From Egbenema bharatensis (GTDB lineage Bacteria; Cyanobacteriota; Cyanobacteriia; Elainellales; Elainellaceae): DNA of 64,000 bases. Below the pieces are notes generated by a model, which was not told where the DNA came from, did no database searches, and saw only the letters and a list, made by a program, of their open reading frames with translations. The stretch covers positions 2,976,001 through 3,040,000 of the forward strand of contig NZ_CP182236.1 of the NCBI RefSeq assembly GCF_048077055.1. Reading direction: 5' to 3'. Every line of letters begins with the position of its first letter. Position 1 is the first letter of the stretch. Shown here piece by piece: positions 52,856 through 61,978 of the stretch. The translations under genes were made by a program, and so were the position numbers.

Positions 52856-55156
52856 ATGACCCCGGTTGAAACTCAGATTGAGGCGCGACTGCTCAATGAA
52901 CAACGGCTGTCGCAGGAGCAGTTTCGCGCTGCCTATGATCTCAGTCAAGCGACCTCCTGTTCGCTGGCTGAGGCACTCTGGCGTTTGAACTTGATGGCTC
53001 CAGAGGCGTTTCTGGAAATCGTTGCTGAGGTGATTGAGCGACCGACTTTGAAGCAATGGCTGGCTGAACCGCATCAGGAATTGGATTTCCGGCTGGCGAG
53101 GGAGTTTCAACCTGCCGAGCTGAACCGGATGGGCTTCTTTCCCTGTGCCCAACTGGAGGATGGCACCGTGGTCATTGCCACAGAGGTATGGGAGAATCCT
53201 GCTGCGATCGCCACAGTTCAGCTGCAATTTCTGACCTTATCCACTCAGATTGTGCTGGCGACTCGGAATCAGATTCAATCCTTGATTGTGGAATCTAGCC
53301 TGGAAACGAGGCTGATGACTGCTCGAATGCTCACGGCAGCGGAGTGGGAAGCGGTGCGCGATACCAGTCAATACACGAACCTATCCATTGGGCAACTGCT
53401 GACGGGACAGGGCCATATTTCAGGGATGGACTATATCCAGATGGTTGCTGATTTGCTCGATCTGCCGCTGCTCTTTCGGGATGAGGCGATCGTCCTCCCT
53501 GAGGCGGACATGGATCTGATCCAGCAATTTGATCAGCAGGCATTGCTGACCCACCTGTTTTTACCCTATGGCTGGGTGGATGAGCAAACCTTGATGGTGA
53601 TTGTGCAGCGTCCGCTCGATATGATGGTCGAGGCGTTGATCTATGCCAAACGTCCTGGAGTGCGTTTGTTTAAGGTGCTGGGGACAGAACGAGACATTAC
53701 TGCACTGGTGGATCAGCTGTATCAACGACAATTCAGTTGGCGAGCCACTTACCAGTTGATGACTCATTTCCCAGAGATTTCGGCCTCTCGGGTTTTTACT
53801 CTGTCCCAAATGTTAGGGATGTACGCGCTGGTGATTGCGATTTTTTGGGGCTTGTTGTCGAACTGGTGGTTGACGCTAGCCGTTTTAATGGCCCTTTTGA
53901 ATCTATTCTTCATTGCCGCGATCGGGTTTAAACTGGTTCTAAGTTTGGTTGGTGCCCTGGACGAACTGTATCGCATTAGTGATGAAGAAGTGGCGGCTCT
54001 GGACGATCGATCGCTACCGCTCTATACCATCCTGATTCCGGTCTACAATGAGCCAGAAGTTTTGCCGATTTTGGTGCAAGCCCTCGATCAACTAGACTAT
54101 CCCAAAGATCGGTTAGATGTGTTGCTGCTATTGGAAGAAAACGATACGGTGACGATTGAGTCCGCGCGATCGATCCATCCGCCCCGCTACATCCGCTTTA
54201 TTTATGTGCCAGAGAGTCAACCGAAGACGAAACCAAAGGCCTTAAATTATGCCCTGCCCTTTGCGAGAGGAGAGTATCTCACCATTTACGATGCCGAGGA
54301 TATTCCCGAACCCGATCAACTGAAAAAGGCAATTATTGCCTTTAGAACCAGCACTCCAGATTTGATCTGCGTCCAGGCGGCGTTGAACTACTTTAATTAC
54401 GACGAAAATATTTTGACGCGGATGTTTACCCTGGAGTATTCCTACTGGTTTGATTACATTGTGCCGGGGCTGCAAACCCTCCGCTGTCCCATTCCCTTAG
54501 GGGGCACCAGTAACCATTTTCAGCTTAATCGGTTACGGGAGCTAGGCGGCTGGGATCCATTTAACGTCACCGAGGATGCTGATCTGGGAATTCGAGCCAG
54601 TGAGCGCGGCTATCGAATTGGGGTAATTAATTCCACCACGTTTGAAGAAGCGAACTGTCAGTTGGGAAACTGGATCCGGCAACGATCGCGCTGGCTCAAG
54701 GGATACATGCAAACCTGGCTGGTGCATACTCGTTATCCGGTACGTTCCATCCGGCGGTTAGGGGTGCGTAAATGGGCAGCAGCTCAACTTTTTATGGGGG
54801 GGACAATTCTATCCTTCATTGCCACCCCTATCCTATGGATCATCTTCTTCTACTGGTTGGCCAGCCGAGCATCCTGGCTGGATTACCTGTATCCTGAATG
54901 GGTGCTATACATTTCTCTATTCAATCTCATCTTTGGTAACGCGCTCGGTATTTATCTGAACATGATTGCTGTATTTCGTCGTCGTTACTACAAGCTGATT
55001 TTCTATTCCTTACTCAATCCTTTTTACTGGTTACTGCACTCGGTTGCAGGGTACATTGCGATTTGGCAACTGTACGCCAACACTTTCTACTGGGAGAAAA
55101 CAAAGCATGGGCTGAGTAAATTCTTCCAGCACAATGAATCAACCTCTGCTGAGTGA
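52856..55156 (+). CDS. GT2 polysaccharide synthase with N-terminal T2SSE_N/MshEN-like domains
   Basis: The 766-residue protein has two tandem N-terminal type II secretion ATPase N-domain-like (MshEN) modules (about residues 8-70 and 155-215). A membrane pair near 318-365 precedes a processive GT2 domain with TILIPVYNEPEVLPILVQAL, the DAED motif (D479), EDADLG (about 573-578) and QRSRW (609-613), followed by several C-terminal membrane helices. MshEN domains bind c-di-GMP in MshE and NfrB. The layout recalls XagB/NfrB-type synthases, in which c-di-GMP activates polymerisation. No PilZ domain is visible. Confidence 0.85.
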   Translation: MTPVETQIEARLLNEQRLSQEQFRAAYDLSQATSCSLAEALWRLNLMAPEAFLEIVAEVIERPTLKQWLAEPHQELDFRLAREFQPAELNRMGFFPCAQLEDGTVVIATEVWENPAAIATVQLQFLTLSTQIVLATRNQIQSLIVESSLETRLMTARMLTAAEWEAVRDTSQYTNLSIGQLLTGQGHISGMDYIQMVADLLDLPLLFRDEAIVLPEADMDLIQQFDQQALLTHLFLPYGWVDEQTLMVIVQRPLDMMVEALIYAKRPGVRLFKVLGTERDITALVDQLYQRQFSWRATYQLMTHFPEISASRVFTLSQMLGMYALVIAIFWGLLSNWWLTLAVLMALLNLFFIAAIGFKLVLSLVGALDELYRISDEEVAALDDRSLPLYTILIPVYNEPEVLPILVQALDQLDYPKDRLDVLLLLEENDTVTIESARSIHPPRYIRFIYVPESQPKTKPKALNYALPFARGEYLTIYDAEDIPEPDQLKKAIIAFRTSTPDLICVQAALNYFNYDENILTRMFTLEYSYWFDYIVPGLQTLRCPIPLGGTSNHFQLNRLRELGGWDPFNVTEDADLGIRASERGYRIGVINSTTFEEANCQLGNWIRQRSRWLKGYMQTWLVHTRYPVRSIRRLGVRKWAAAQLFMGGTILSFIATPILWIIFFYWLASRASWLDYLYPEWVLYISLFNLIFGNALGIYLNMIAVFRRRYYKLIFYSLLNPFYWLLHSVAGYIAIWQLYANTFYWEKTKHGLSKFFQHNESTSAE

Positions 55157-55255
55157 GGCTTTGCTGCCGTCCTGGATTTGCTGTCCAGGATTTATAGAAT
55201 AGAAAAACATCCGCCCCCTGGTTCTTTGACTCAGCCTATTCTGAAGGACGCACCC

Positions 55256-55894
55256 ATGGCTAAATTCATCCCTTCATCCCTATTATTCAGTCTGCCGTTA
55301 CTCTTGCTGGTGTTGGCTGATTCGGGTCATACTGCTGAGCCAAGACTGGTACAGCGATTGTTGGATACGGGCAATTGTGAGCGCTGTGATTTGCGGGGAG
55401 CCAACCTGGAAAATGCGAGGTTGCAAGGGGCTAACTTGCGAGGGGCCGCGCTAGAAGGAGCTTATTTGCGGCGGGCAGATTTGAGTGGAGCCGATCTGGC
55501 GGGTGTGAGCCTGCGGGGAGCCAATTTAGAAAACGCGCGCCTGGAACGAGTCAATTTAGTCAATGCGGATCTGCGGGGAACCTATCTCCGGCAAGCAGTG
55601 TTGCTGGGTGCCAATCTCCAGAATGTCGATTTAGAGGGCGTGAACCTGGAAGCAGCGAATCTGGCGAATGTGAATCTGGCGGGAGCTAACTTGCGAGGGG
55701 CCTATCTCCGGCAAGCCAATCTGACAGGAGCTAATTTGCGGGGGGTCGATTTTGAAGGCGGCAATTTAGAGGAAGCCGAACTGGTTCGCGCCGACCTCAG
55801 TGGAGCCAATCTCAACGGCACCTACTTGAGACAAGTCTCTTTATGCAATACAGTGATGCCCAACCTTCGCATTGAAAATCAGGACTGTCGATAG
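55256..55894 (+). CDS. Secreted pentapeptide repeat protein
   Basis: From ATG 55256 the 212-residue protein has a signal peptide (SSLLFSLPLLLLVLADSGHT) and then about 28 consecutive A(D/N)LxX pentapeptides from CDLRGANLENARLQGANLRG to NLNGTYLRQV, closing with Cys-containing NTVMPNLRIENQDC. The region forms a right-handed quadrilateral beta-helix. Two cysteines precede the repeats (NCERC). The longer frame to 55178 lacks a signal peptide. Its location after the GT2 gene suggests a place in the polysaccharide operon or envelope, but the role is unknown. Confidence 0.85.
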   Translation: MAKFIPSSLLFSLPLLLLVLADSGHTAEPRLVQRLLDTGNCERCDLRGANLENARLQGANLRGAALEGAYLRRADLSGADLAGVSLRGANLENARLERVNLVNADLRGTYLRQAVLLGANLQNVDLEGVNLEAANLANVNLAGANLRGAYLRQANLTGANLRGVDFEGGNLEEAELVRADLSGANLNGTYLRQVSLCNTVMPNLRIENQDCR

Positions 55895-55956
55895 TCTGCT
55901 GGGAAGAATCTGGTGGTTGAACTCCCCAGAAGCGAGGCGATCGGCTGTATCTTGCA

Positions 55957-56016
55957 GAAAAGAATCTGGTCGAAAAGAATCTGGTCGAAAAGAATCTGGT
56001 CGAAAAGAATCCGATC
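55957..56016 (+). repeat. 15-bp tandem repeat, four units
   Basis: GAAAAGAATCTGGTC is repeated exactly three times, with a fourth unit GAAAAGAATCCGATC. The period of 15 keeps open frames in both directions. Confidence 0.85.
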
Positions 56017-56107
56017 GGAGGTGGGCGAACTTCTCAGCCGTCGTTCTGGTGGGAAAACACGATCGCGCCGGAGTTCAATGTGATGGGGATCGCTCAACTT
56101 TGTGACA

Positions 56108-56314
56108 TTAAGCACAGATAAACATGATATTGATCACTACAATGGTGTGATTAGGGAACGTGGTGAGTGTGATTTGCTGACGTAGCATACTGTACAGCGA
56201 TCGCAGTTCATCCCATTCAATCGCTCTAATTGTGCATAGATATCCTTCATTAAAATTGAAATTTATGCGATGATATCGACGGACTTTACCGACCCACCAC
56301 GGCAACTCAGTCAA
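56108..56314 (-). CDS. Possible small hypothetical protein
   Basis: A 68-codon frame from a TTG reads MTELPWWVGKVRRYHRINFN and CTIRAIEWDELRSLYSMLRQ, ending near 56108. The pattern looks protein-like and contains a HIP1 octamer in coding frame, but I do not recognise a family. The start codon is weak. Coding is only a possibility, perhaps a decayed gene. Confidence 0.35.
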   Translation of the reverse strand: MTELPWWVGKVRRYHRINFNFNEGYLCTIRAIEWDELRSLYSMLRQQITLTTFPNHTIVVINIMFICA

Positions 56315-57320
56315 CTGGGAGCTCAGTTATGGTTTGGGGCGCATTGTCGTGCGCGTTCACAACTAATCTGCACGAAGTGCTTATCCGAGAACTCGCTAGA
56401 GTTTTTGGCATCCAAAATCTCTGACGGGGTTTTCAGATAGGCTCTCAGCAAGATTGAATTGTCGGATCGATAAGGTTCTTCCCCAATGTGGGAATGCTAT
56501 TGAGTGTTGAGTGGAAGTTTTTAACCATGCTTTGGTTTTTATCGCTTGCTGTTTGGTCGATTAGTCTTTTGCCGCTGATGTACGTTTTTTCCAAATCTAA
56601 ATCCTCCGGAGATCGGCTAGGAAATCGGTGGCACAACGATCAGCCGACTTATCAACTTGACCTCAAAACAAGAACCATGAAACGAAGGATTTAGTGATTC
56701 TGTTTCCGAATCAAATTCTTGATTTTGGTAATCTACCGACTGTCTTTATCACCAAAAGTTAGGTGGAAGCTTTGTTCAAACCTATCTTGTTCAGGTGACT
56801 GACGGGGTTCAGCTTTTAAAGCATCTCCCCTCGATCGCATCTAGCTTCAACCGTGTTTGATCACGTTCTATTACAGCTACTTCTCAAAATCGCATCAAAA
56901 TCACATTACAGTCACATCTCAGAATCATGCTCCCGATCGCGCCCCACCTTCGATCGCAACAGAGCAGAATGTTTGAGTCATGTGATGCAATTGGCTGTTT
57001 CCATTGAGTCATCTCGGAGGTACTGGTTAAGACTCCCCTTGGCTCGGTGAACAGCCCTTTTCCCATCTTTTTCCCATCCAGAGCAACAGCATCATCCTCT
57101 CATCTGCCTACCCCTGCTGCTGCCGTTAGCCCAGAATTGACCAGGGGCGATCAGCTCCGCCATGCGTCAATGAACTGGCTGCAATGGGCTTATAGAGAGC
57201 TTATAGAGAGCTAAAAAAATCACAAAACCAGAACGATCGAGTAAAAGAACCAGCATTTGTTAAAGTTAACGAAGAAAAGTTACGCTGGTATCCGCTGCCA
57301 TCCCTACCGAGAGGAATTCG
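56315..57320. other. About 1 kb without firm genes before the ABC-F gene
   Basis: A 68-codon frame at 56488-56694 has a hydrophobic stretch (MLWFLSLAVWSISLLPLMYV) and could be a small membrane protein, but evidence is weak. The rest shows no gene, repeat or RNA that I could identify. Confidence 0.45.
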
Positions 57321-59044
57321 ATGCTACGCCTAGAACACATCAGCAAAATTTATCCGACCGGAGAAGTCCTGAAGGATGTGAATTGGGAAGTTAAACCGGG
57401 CGATCGGATCGGACTGGTGGGCGTAAATGGCGCAGGAAAATCGACGCAGCTAAAGATCATTACCGGGGCAGAGGAGCCGACTACGGGGGAGGTGATTAAG
57501 CCAGCCAGCCTGGAAATCGCCTATTTGACCCAGGAATTTGATGTAGAGCCAGGGCATACGGTACGGGAAGAACTCTGGCGAGCCTTTGCGGAGGCGAATC
57601 AGGTACATGAACGGCTGATACAGGTGCAGCACCAGATGCAGTCGGCCAGCCCGGAAGCTCTGGAGGATCTGATTCATCAACTCGATCGCCTGCAGCGACA
57701 GTTTGAAGCATTGAATGGGTATGAGCTGGATGCGCGAGTGGAGAAAATCTTACCAGAGGTAGGGTTTAAGCTGGACGATGGCGACCGTCTGGTCAGTGAT
57801 TTTAGCGGCGGCTGGCAGATGCGGATGAGTTTAGGCAAAATTCTGCTGCAAGAACCCGATCTGCTGCTGCTGGACGAGCCGACCAACCATCTGGACTTAG
57901 AAACGATCGAGTGGCTGGAAACTTACCTGAAGGGACTGACGACACCAATGGTGATCGTTTCCCACGACCGGGAATTCCTCGATCGGCTCTGCACGCAGGT
58001 TGTGGAAACGGAACGGGGCATTTCGACGACTTATTTAGGTAACTACAGTGCCTATCTGGAGCAAAAATCGATCGCCCGTGAAGCTCAGATGAGTGCTTAC
58101 GAGAGTCAGCAAAAGGAACTGGAAAAACAGCAAGCCTTCGTCGATCGATTTCGGGCTAGCGCCACCCGCAGTACCCAGGCCAAGAGCCGCGAGAAGCAGT
58201 TAGAAAAAATTGAACTGGTTGAAGCTCCGGTGGGAGATCTGCGATCGTTGCACTTTCGGTTTCCGCCTGCTCCGCGCAGTGGTCGGGAAGTGGTGAAGAT
58301 TCAAGATCTGACCCATGTTTATGGTGAAGATATTTTATTTTTAGGTGCAGAATTGCTGATCGAACGGGGAGATCACATTGCTCTGGTGGGGCCCAATGGC
58401 TCCGGCAAATCGACCCTCCTCCGACTGATGATGGGTATGGAGCAGCCCACGGAGGGCCAGGTTAAGTTAGGGGATCATAACGTGATCCCCGGATACTTTG
58501 AGCAAAATCAGGCGGAGGCTCTGGATTTAACCAAGACAGTTGTTGATACGATTCACGATGAAGTTCCGGACTGGACGAATCAGGAAGTCCGAACACTTTT
58601 AGGGCGATTTCTCTTTAGTGAAGATACGGTGTTTAAGCAGGTGGCAGCCCTGAGCGGGGGGAGAAAGCCCGATTGGCATTAGCGAAAATGCTGCTCCGCC
58701 CCGTTAACTTATTAATGCTGGATGAGCCGACCAATCACCTGGATATTCCTGCGAAGGAGATGCTGGAGGAAGCTATCCAAAACTATGAGGGGACGGTAAT
58801 TGTCGTCTCCCACGATCGCTACTTTATCTCGCAGGTAGCGAACAAAATTGTCGAACTGCGCGATGGAGAATTGCGGTTGTATCGAGGAGATTATCATTAC
58901 TATCTAGACAAGATCAACGAAGAAAAAGAGAGAATAAAGTTAGCAGAAATTGCTGCGGAAAAAGCGGCTAAAGCAGATGCAAAACGACAAAAGCAACGAG
59001 AGAAAGACAAGCAGAAGCGGGAAGCCAAAAAGGCAAAAGCGTAA
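57321..59044 (+). pseudogene. ABC-F family ATPase (Uup/EttA-like), frameshifted
   Basis: ABC-F proteins carry two ABC ATPase domains and act on ribosomes. The first frame has VGVNGAGKSTQLKII, DFSGGWQMRMSLGKILLQEP, LLLDEPTNHLDLETIEWLE and the second Walker A LVGPNGSGKSTLLRL. It runs off after AALSGG. The second frame continues MALAKMLLRPVNLLMLDEPT, NHLDIPAKEMLEEAI and a Lys-rich tail. Restoring one G in the run at 58657-58662 gives the expected LSGGEKARLALAKML. A real frameshift would remove the second ATPase site; a homopolymer error is at least as likely. The C-terminal basic coiled coil matches Uup-like members. Confidence 0.88.
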
Positions 59045-59175
59045 TCTGAAGGTAAGGGTTTGTGAGTCAGTGAAGTTTTAATGAGATACTTTGACTTCCT
59101 GACGTTGGGGCAACAGTCTGAAAGACTGAATGGTATTATTTCTTAGAAATTGTGTAAAGTTGAAGGGCTATTCAC

Positions 59176-60774
59176 ATGGCGCAAAAGCCGATTTCTCCAG
59201 TTGTGCTGGTGATTCTAGATGGTTGGGGCTATCGAGAAGATTCCGATGGCAACGCGATCATGGCTGCCAATACTCCGGTCATGGATAGCCTTTGGGCTGC
59301 CTATCCGCACACATTGATCAGTACTTCGGGTAAAAGCGTGGGACTGCCCAACGGACAGATGGGCAATTCCGAAGTGGGGCATCTCAACATTGGAGCCGGA
59401 CGAGTGGTTCCCCAGGAGCTGGTTCGCATTACGGATGCAGTGGAGGATGATTCGCTCCTGGAGAATCCTGCCCTAGTTAAGCTTTGCCAGGAGGTCAAGC
59501 AGCGCGACGGCAAGCTACATCTGGTGGGGCTTTGCTCGGAAGGGGGAGTCCACTCTCACCTGTTACACATCACTGGACTGCTGAAACTTGCCAAGGCGCA
59601 AAACATTTCCGAAGTCTGTATCCATGCCATCACCGATGGACGGGACACGAAACCTACCGATGGCTTTCGGGAGTTGCAAACCATCCAGGGGTATATCGAT
59701 AAATTTGGCATCGGACGAATTGTCACTCTTAGCGGTCGCTACTACAGCATGGATCGGGATCGTCGCTGGGATCGCGTCCAAAAAGCTTACGAGGTGATGA
59801 CCCAGGATGGGGATGGGGATGGGCGATCGGTGCTGGAAGTTCTGCAAGCCTCCTATGATGCTGAGATTACCGATGAATTTGTTCTGCCCACTCGCATTGC
59901 TCCAGGGGCAGTGGAATCGGGAGATGGGGTGATCTTCTTCAACTTCCGTCCCGATCGGGCCCGCCAGTTAACCCAGGCCTTTATTGATCCCAACTTTCAG
60001 GCGTTTGAGCGGACGCAGATTGAACCCCTCAGCTTTGCCACATTTACCCAGTACGATCCCAGTTTCCCGGTGCTGGTTGCCTTTGCGCCACAAAACCTGA
60101 ATAACATTCTGGGAGAGGTGGTCTCGAATCATGGTCTCCGGCAGTTCCGCACGGCTGAAACGGAAAAGTACGCCCATGTGACGTATTTCTTCAACGGCGG
60201 CATCGAAGAACCATTCTCTGGGGAAGAACGGGGATTGGTGCCGAGCCCCATGGTGGCAACCTACGATCGCGCCCCCGCTATGTCTGCGGTTCAGGTAACG
60301 GATGGGGTGATTACGGCGATCGAAAAGGGAATTTATTCCCTGGTGGTAATCAACTATGCCAACCCGGATATGGTGGGACATACGGGAAATATTGAAGCCA
60401 CGATTAAAGCCCTGGAAACCGTCGATCACTGTCTGGGACGATTGCTGGAGGGGGTCAGTCAGGCGGGCGGCACGACCATTATCATTGCGGATCACGGTAA
60501 CGCGGAACTGATGCGGGATGAGGATGGCAACCCCTGGACTGCTCACACCACCAATCCAGTGCCGTTCATTCTGGTGGAAGGGGAAGGGCGAAAGATCCCA
60601 GGACACGGAACCGATGTAGCCCTGCGATCGGATGGCACTCTGGCGGATATTGCCCCCACGATTCTGCAACTGCTGAACATTCCTCAACCCGAGGAAATGA
60701 CGGGGCGATCGATGATTTTGTCTGCTGATGTGGATTTCCGGTCGAATCGAACCCCGGTTCGGGTTTCCCTGTAG
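59176..60774 (+). CDS. gpmI: 2,3-bisphosphoglycerate-independent phosphoglycerate mutase
   Basis: GpmI interconverts 3- and 2-phosphoglycerate in glycolysis with two Mn ions. The 532-residue protein has VVLVILDGWGYREDSDGNAI, the phosphoserine region MGNSEVGHLNIGAGR (S65), HAITDGRDTKP, GRYYSMDRDRRWDR, FNFRPDRARQL, YANPDMVGHTG and IIIADHGNAELM. Length is normal for the family. A 17-bp tandem repeat covers its stop codon. Confidence 0.97.
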   Translation: MAQKPISPVVLVILDGWGYREDSDGNAIMAANTPVMDSLWAAYPHTLISTSGKSVGLPNGQMGNSEVGHLNIGAGRVVPQELVRITDAVEDDSLLENPALVKLCQEVKQRDGKLHLVGLCSEGGVHSHLLHITGLLKLAKAQNISEVCIHAITDGRDTKPTDGFRELQTIQGYIDKFGIGRIVTLSGRYYSMDRDRRWDRVQKAYEVMTQDGDGDGRSVLEVLQASYDAEITDEFVLPTRIAPGAVESGDGVIFFNFRPDRARQLTQAFIDPNFQAFERTQIEPLSFATFTQYDPSFPVLVAFAPQNLNNILGEVVSNHGLRQFRTAETEKYAHVTYFFNGGIEEPFSGEERGLVPSPMVATYDRAPAMSAVQVTDGVITAIEKGIYSLVVINYANPDMVGHTGNIEATIKALETVDHCLGRLLEGVSQAGGTTIIIADHGNAELMRDEDGNPWTAHTTNPVPFILVEGEGRKIPGHGTDVALRSDGTLADIAPTILQLLNIPQPEEMTGRSMILSADVDFRSNRTPVRVSL

Positions 60775-60801
60775 AATAGGATGTCCTGTAGAATGGGATG
60801 T
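60768..60801 (+). repeat. 17-bp tandem duplication at the gpmI stop
   Basis: CCTGTAGAATAGGATGT is followed directly by CCTGTAGAATGGGATGT. The first unit includes the gpmI stop codon. Confidence 0.85.
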
Positions 60802-60827
60802 AGTGTCTGCTACGCAAATCAACTTTT

Positions 60828-61100
60828 ATGACATTAACGGGTATTGTTGAAATCCTTTGGGCGGTTTCTGGGCTGGGTTTAGTGATCCTGGTGCTGCTCC
60901 ACAGTCCAAAAGGCGACGGTTTAGGCGGTTTAGGGGGACAGGCCCAACTGTTCACCAGTACCAAGAGTGCTGAGGTGACGCTGAACCGTTTGACCTGGGC
61001 CTTGACGGCTGTTTTTATGGGACTAACGGTGGTGTTGAGTGCGGGCTGGTTGACGGCTGCCCCGCCAACGGTTCCACCCGTTCCGCCCGTCTCGCCTTAA
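60828..61100 (+). CDS. secG: Protein translocase subunit SecG
   Basis: SecG assists SecYEG-mediated protein export. The 90-residue protein has two hydrophobic helices (VEILWAVSGLGLVILVLLHS and LTWALTAVFMGLTVVLSAGW) with the conserved SPKGDGLGGLGGQAQLFT linker between them, the family signature. A Pro/Val-rich tail ends the protein. It lies 53 bases after gpmI and 10 bases before the next gene, as in many cyanobacteria. Confidence 0.95.
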   Translation: MTLTGIVEILWAVSGLGLVILVLLHSPKGDGLGGLGGQAQLFTSTKSAEVTLNRLTWALTAVFMGLTVVLSAGWLTAAPPTVPPVPPVSP

Positions 61101-61110
61101 TCAACAAGCG

Positions 61111-61959
61111 ATGCTGCATCGAATGAAGCATAGGTTATGGCTCCGGTGCCGACCTATGCTGATTTTTGTTGGAATCATCGTTTGCATGATTGGGTTGGGA
61201 CAGTTCTCACCCACCTTGTCCCGGAACGCACCCCAGGCTCCCACTTCCCCCACACCTGAACAACTCGATCGCCTCCTGCCCACCCCAGAGGTTCACTCCC
61301 TGCCGCCCACTTTAGAGCAATGGCAGATGGCAGAACCACTGGATGATTATTTTTCAGAGATTGAACCGACGTTACTGGGTTATCTAATCTGGACCAGGTT
61401 TCCAGTTCGAGTTTTCGTAGAATCAGTCGCTGGATCAAGATCATCAGGATCAAACCCATCAGCAATCGAACGATCGCAGCAATGGGTCACGTCAGTCAGG
61501 GCTGCGATCGAGGAATGGAATCCCTACATTCCTTTACAGGCGATCGACTCTCCAGAAACCGCAGATATTACCATTTGGCGCAGTGCCCCTCCTCTGCAAG
61601 GCTGGTCAGCTTCAGAACAATCCGGAGATTCCCCCACTCCTCCCGCTTTACCACGAGCCAGAGCGGCTGAAACGCGCTACCAATTCTTTGTCGATCGGGC
61701 CTCTGCTGCACCAGCTCGCATTTCCCACCGCTTCACGATTTACCTCACCCCCAATCAAACCGCTGACTATACCCAGGCTACGGCCCGCCATGAAATTGGG
61801 CATGCTCTCGGCATTTGGGGCCATAGTCCCGTCGAAACCGATGCCCTCTACTTTTCCCAGGTTCGCCACTCACCCCCCATTTCCGATCGAGATATTAATA
61901 CCCTGAAGCGCATTTATCAGCAACCGACTCGCTTGGGGTGGGAAATCTCAGAAGAGTAG
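61111..61959 (+). CDS. Matrixin-like zinc metalloprotease
   Basis: The 282-residue protein has an N-terminal hydrophobic signal or anchor (about residues 14-30), a Pro-rich linker and a catalytic domain with the extended zinc motif HEIGHALGIWGHS (H-E-x-x-H-x-x-G-x-x-H, about residues 228-240), followed by the YFSQVRHSPPISDRDINTLK segment typical of predicted cyanobacterial M10-like proteases. It is expected to act outside the cytoplasm. Substrate is unknown. It lies 10 bases after secG. Confidence 0.88.
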   Translation: MLHRMKHRLWLRCRPMLIFVGIIVCMIGLGQFSPTLSRNAPQAPTSPTPEQLDRLLPTPEVHSLPPTLEQWQMAEPLDDYFSEIEPTLLGYLIWTRFPVRVFVESVAGSRSSGSNPSAIERSQQWVTSVRAAIEEWNPYIPLQAIDSPETADITIWRSAPPLQGWSASEQSGDSPTPPALPRARAAETRYQFFVDRASAAPARISHRFTIYLTPNQTADYTQATARHEIGHALGIWGHSPVETDALYFSQVRHSPPISDRDINTLKRIYQQPTRLGWEISEE

Positions 61960-61978
61960 ATATAGACCAGAAGAATTG

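Noticed and set aside
56488..56694. 68-codon frame with one hydrophobic stretch before the ABC-F gene.
   Set aside because: Could be a small membrane protein but has no supporting motif or partner; kept only as a remark.
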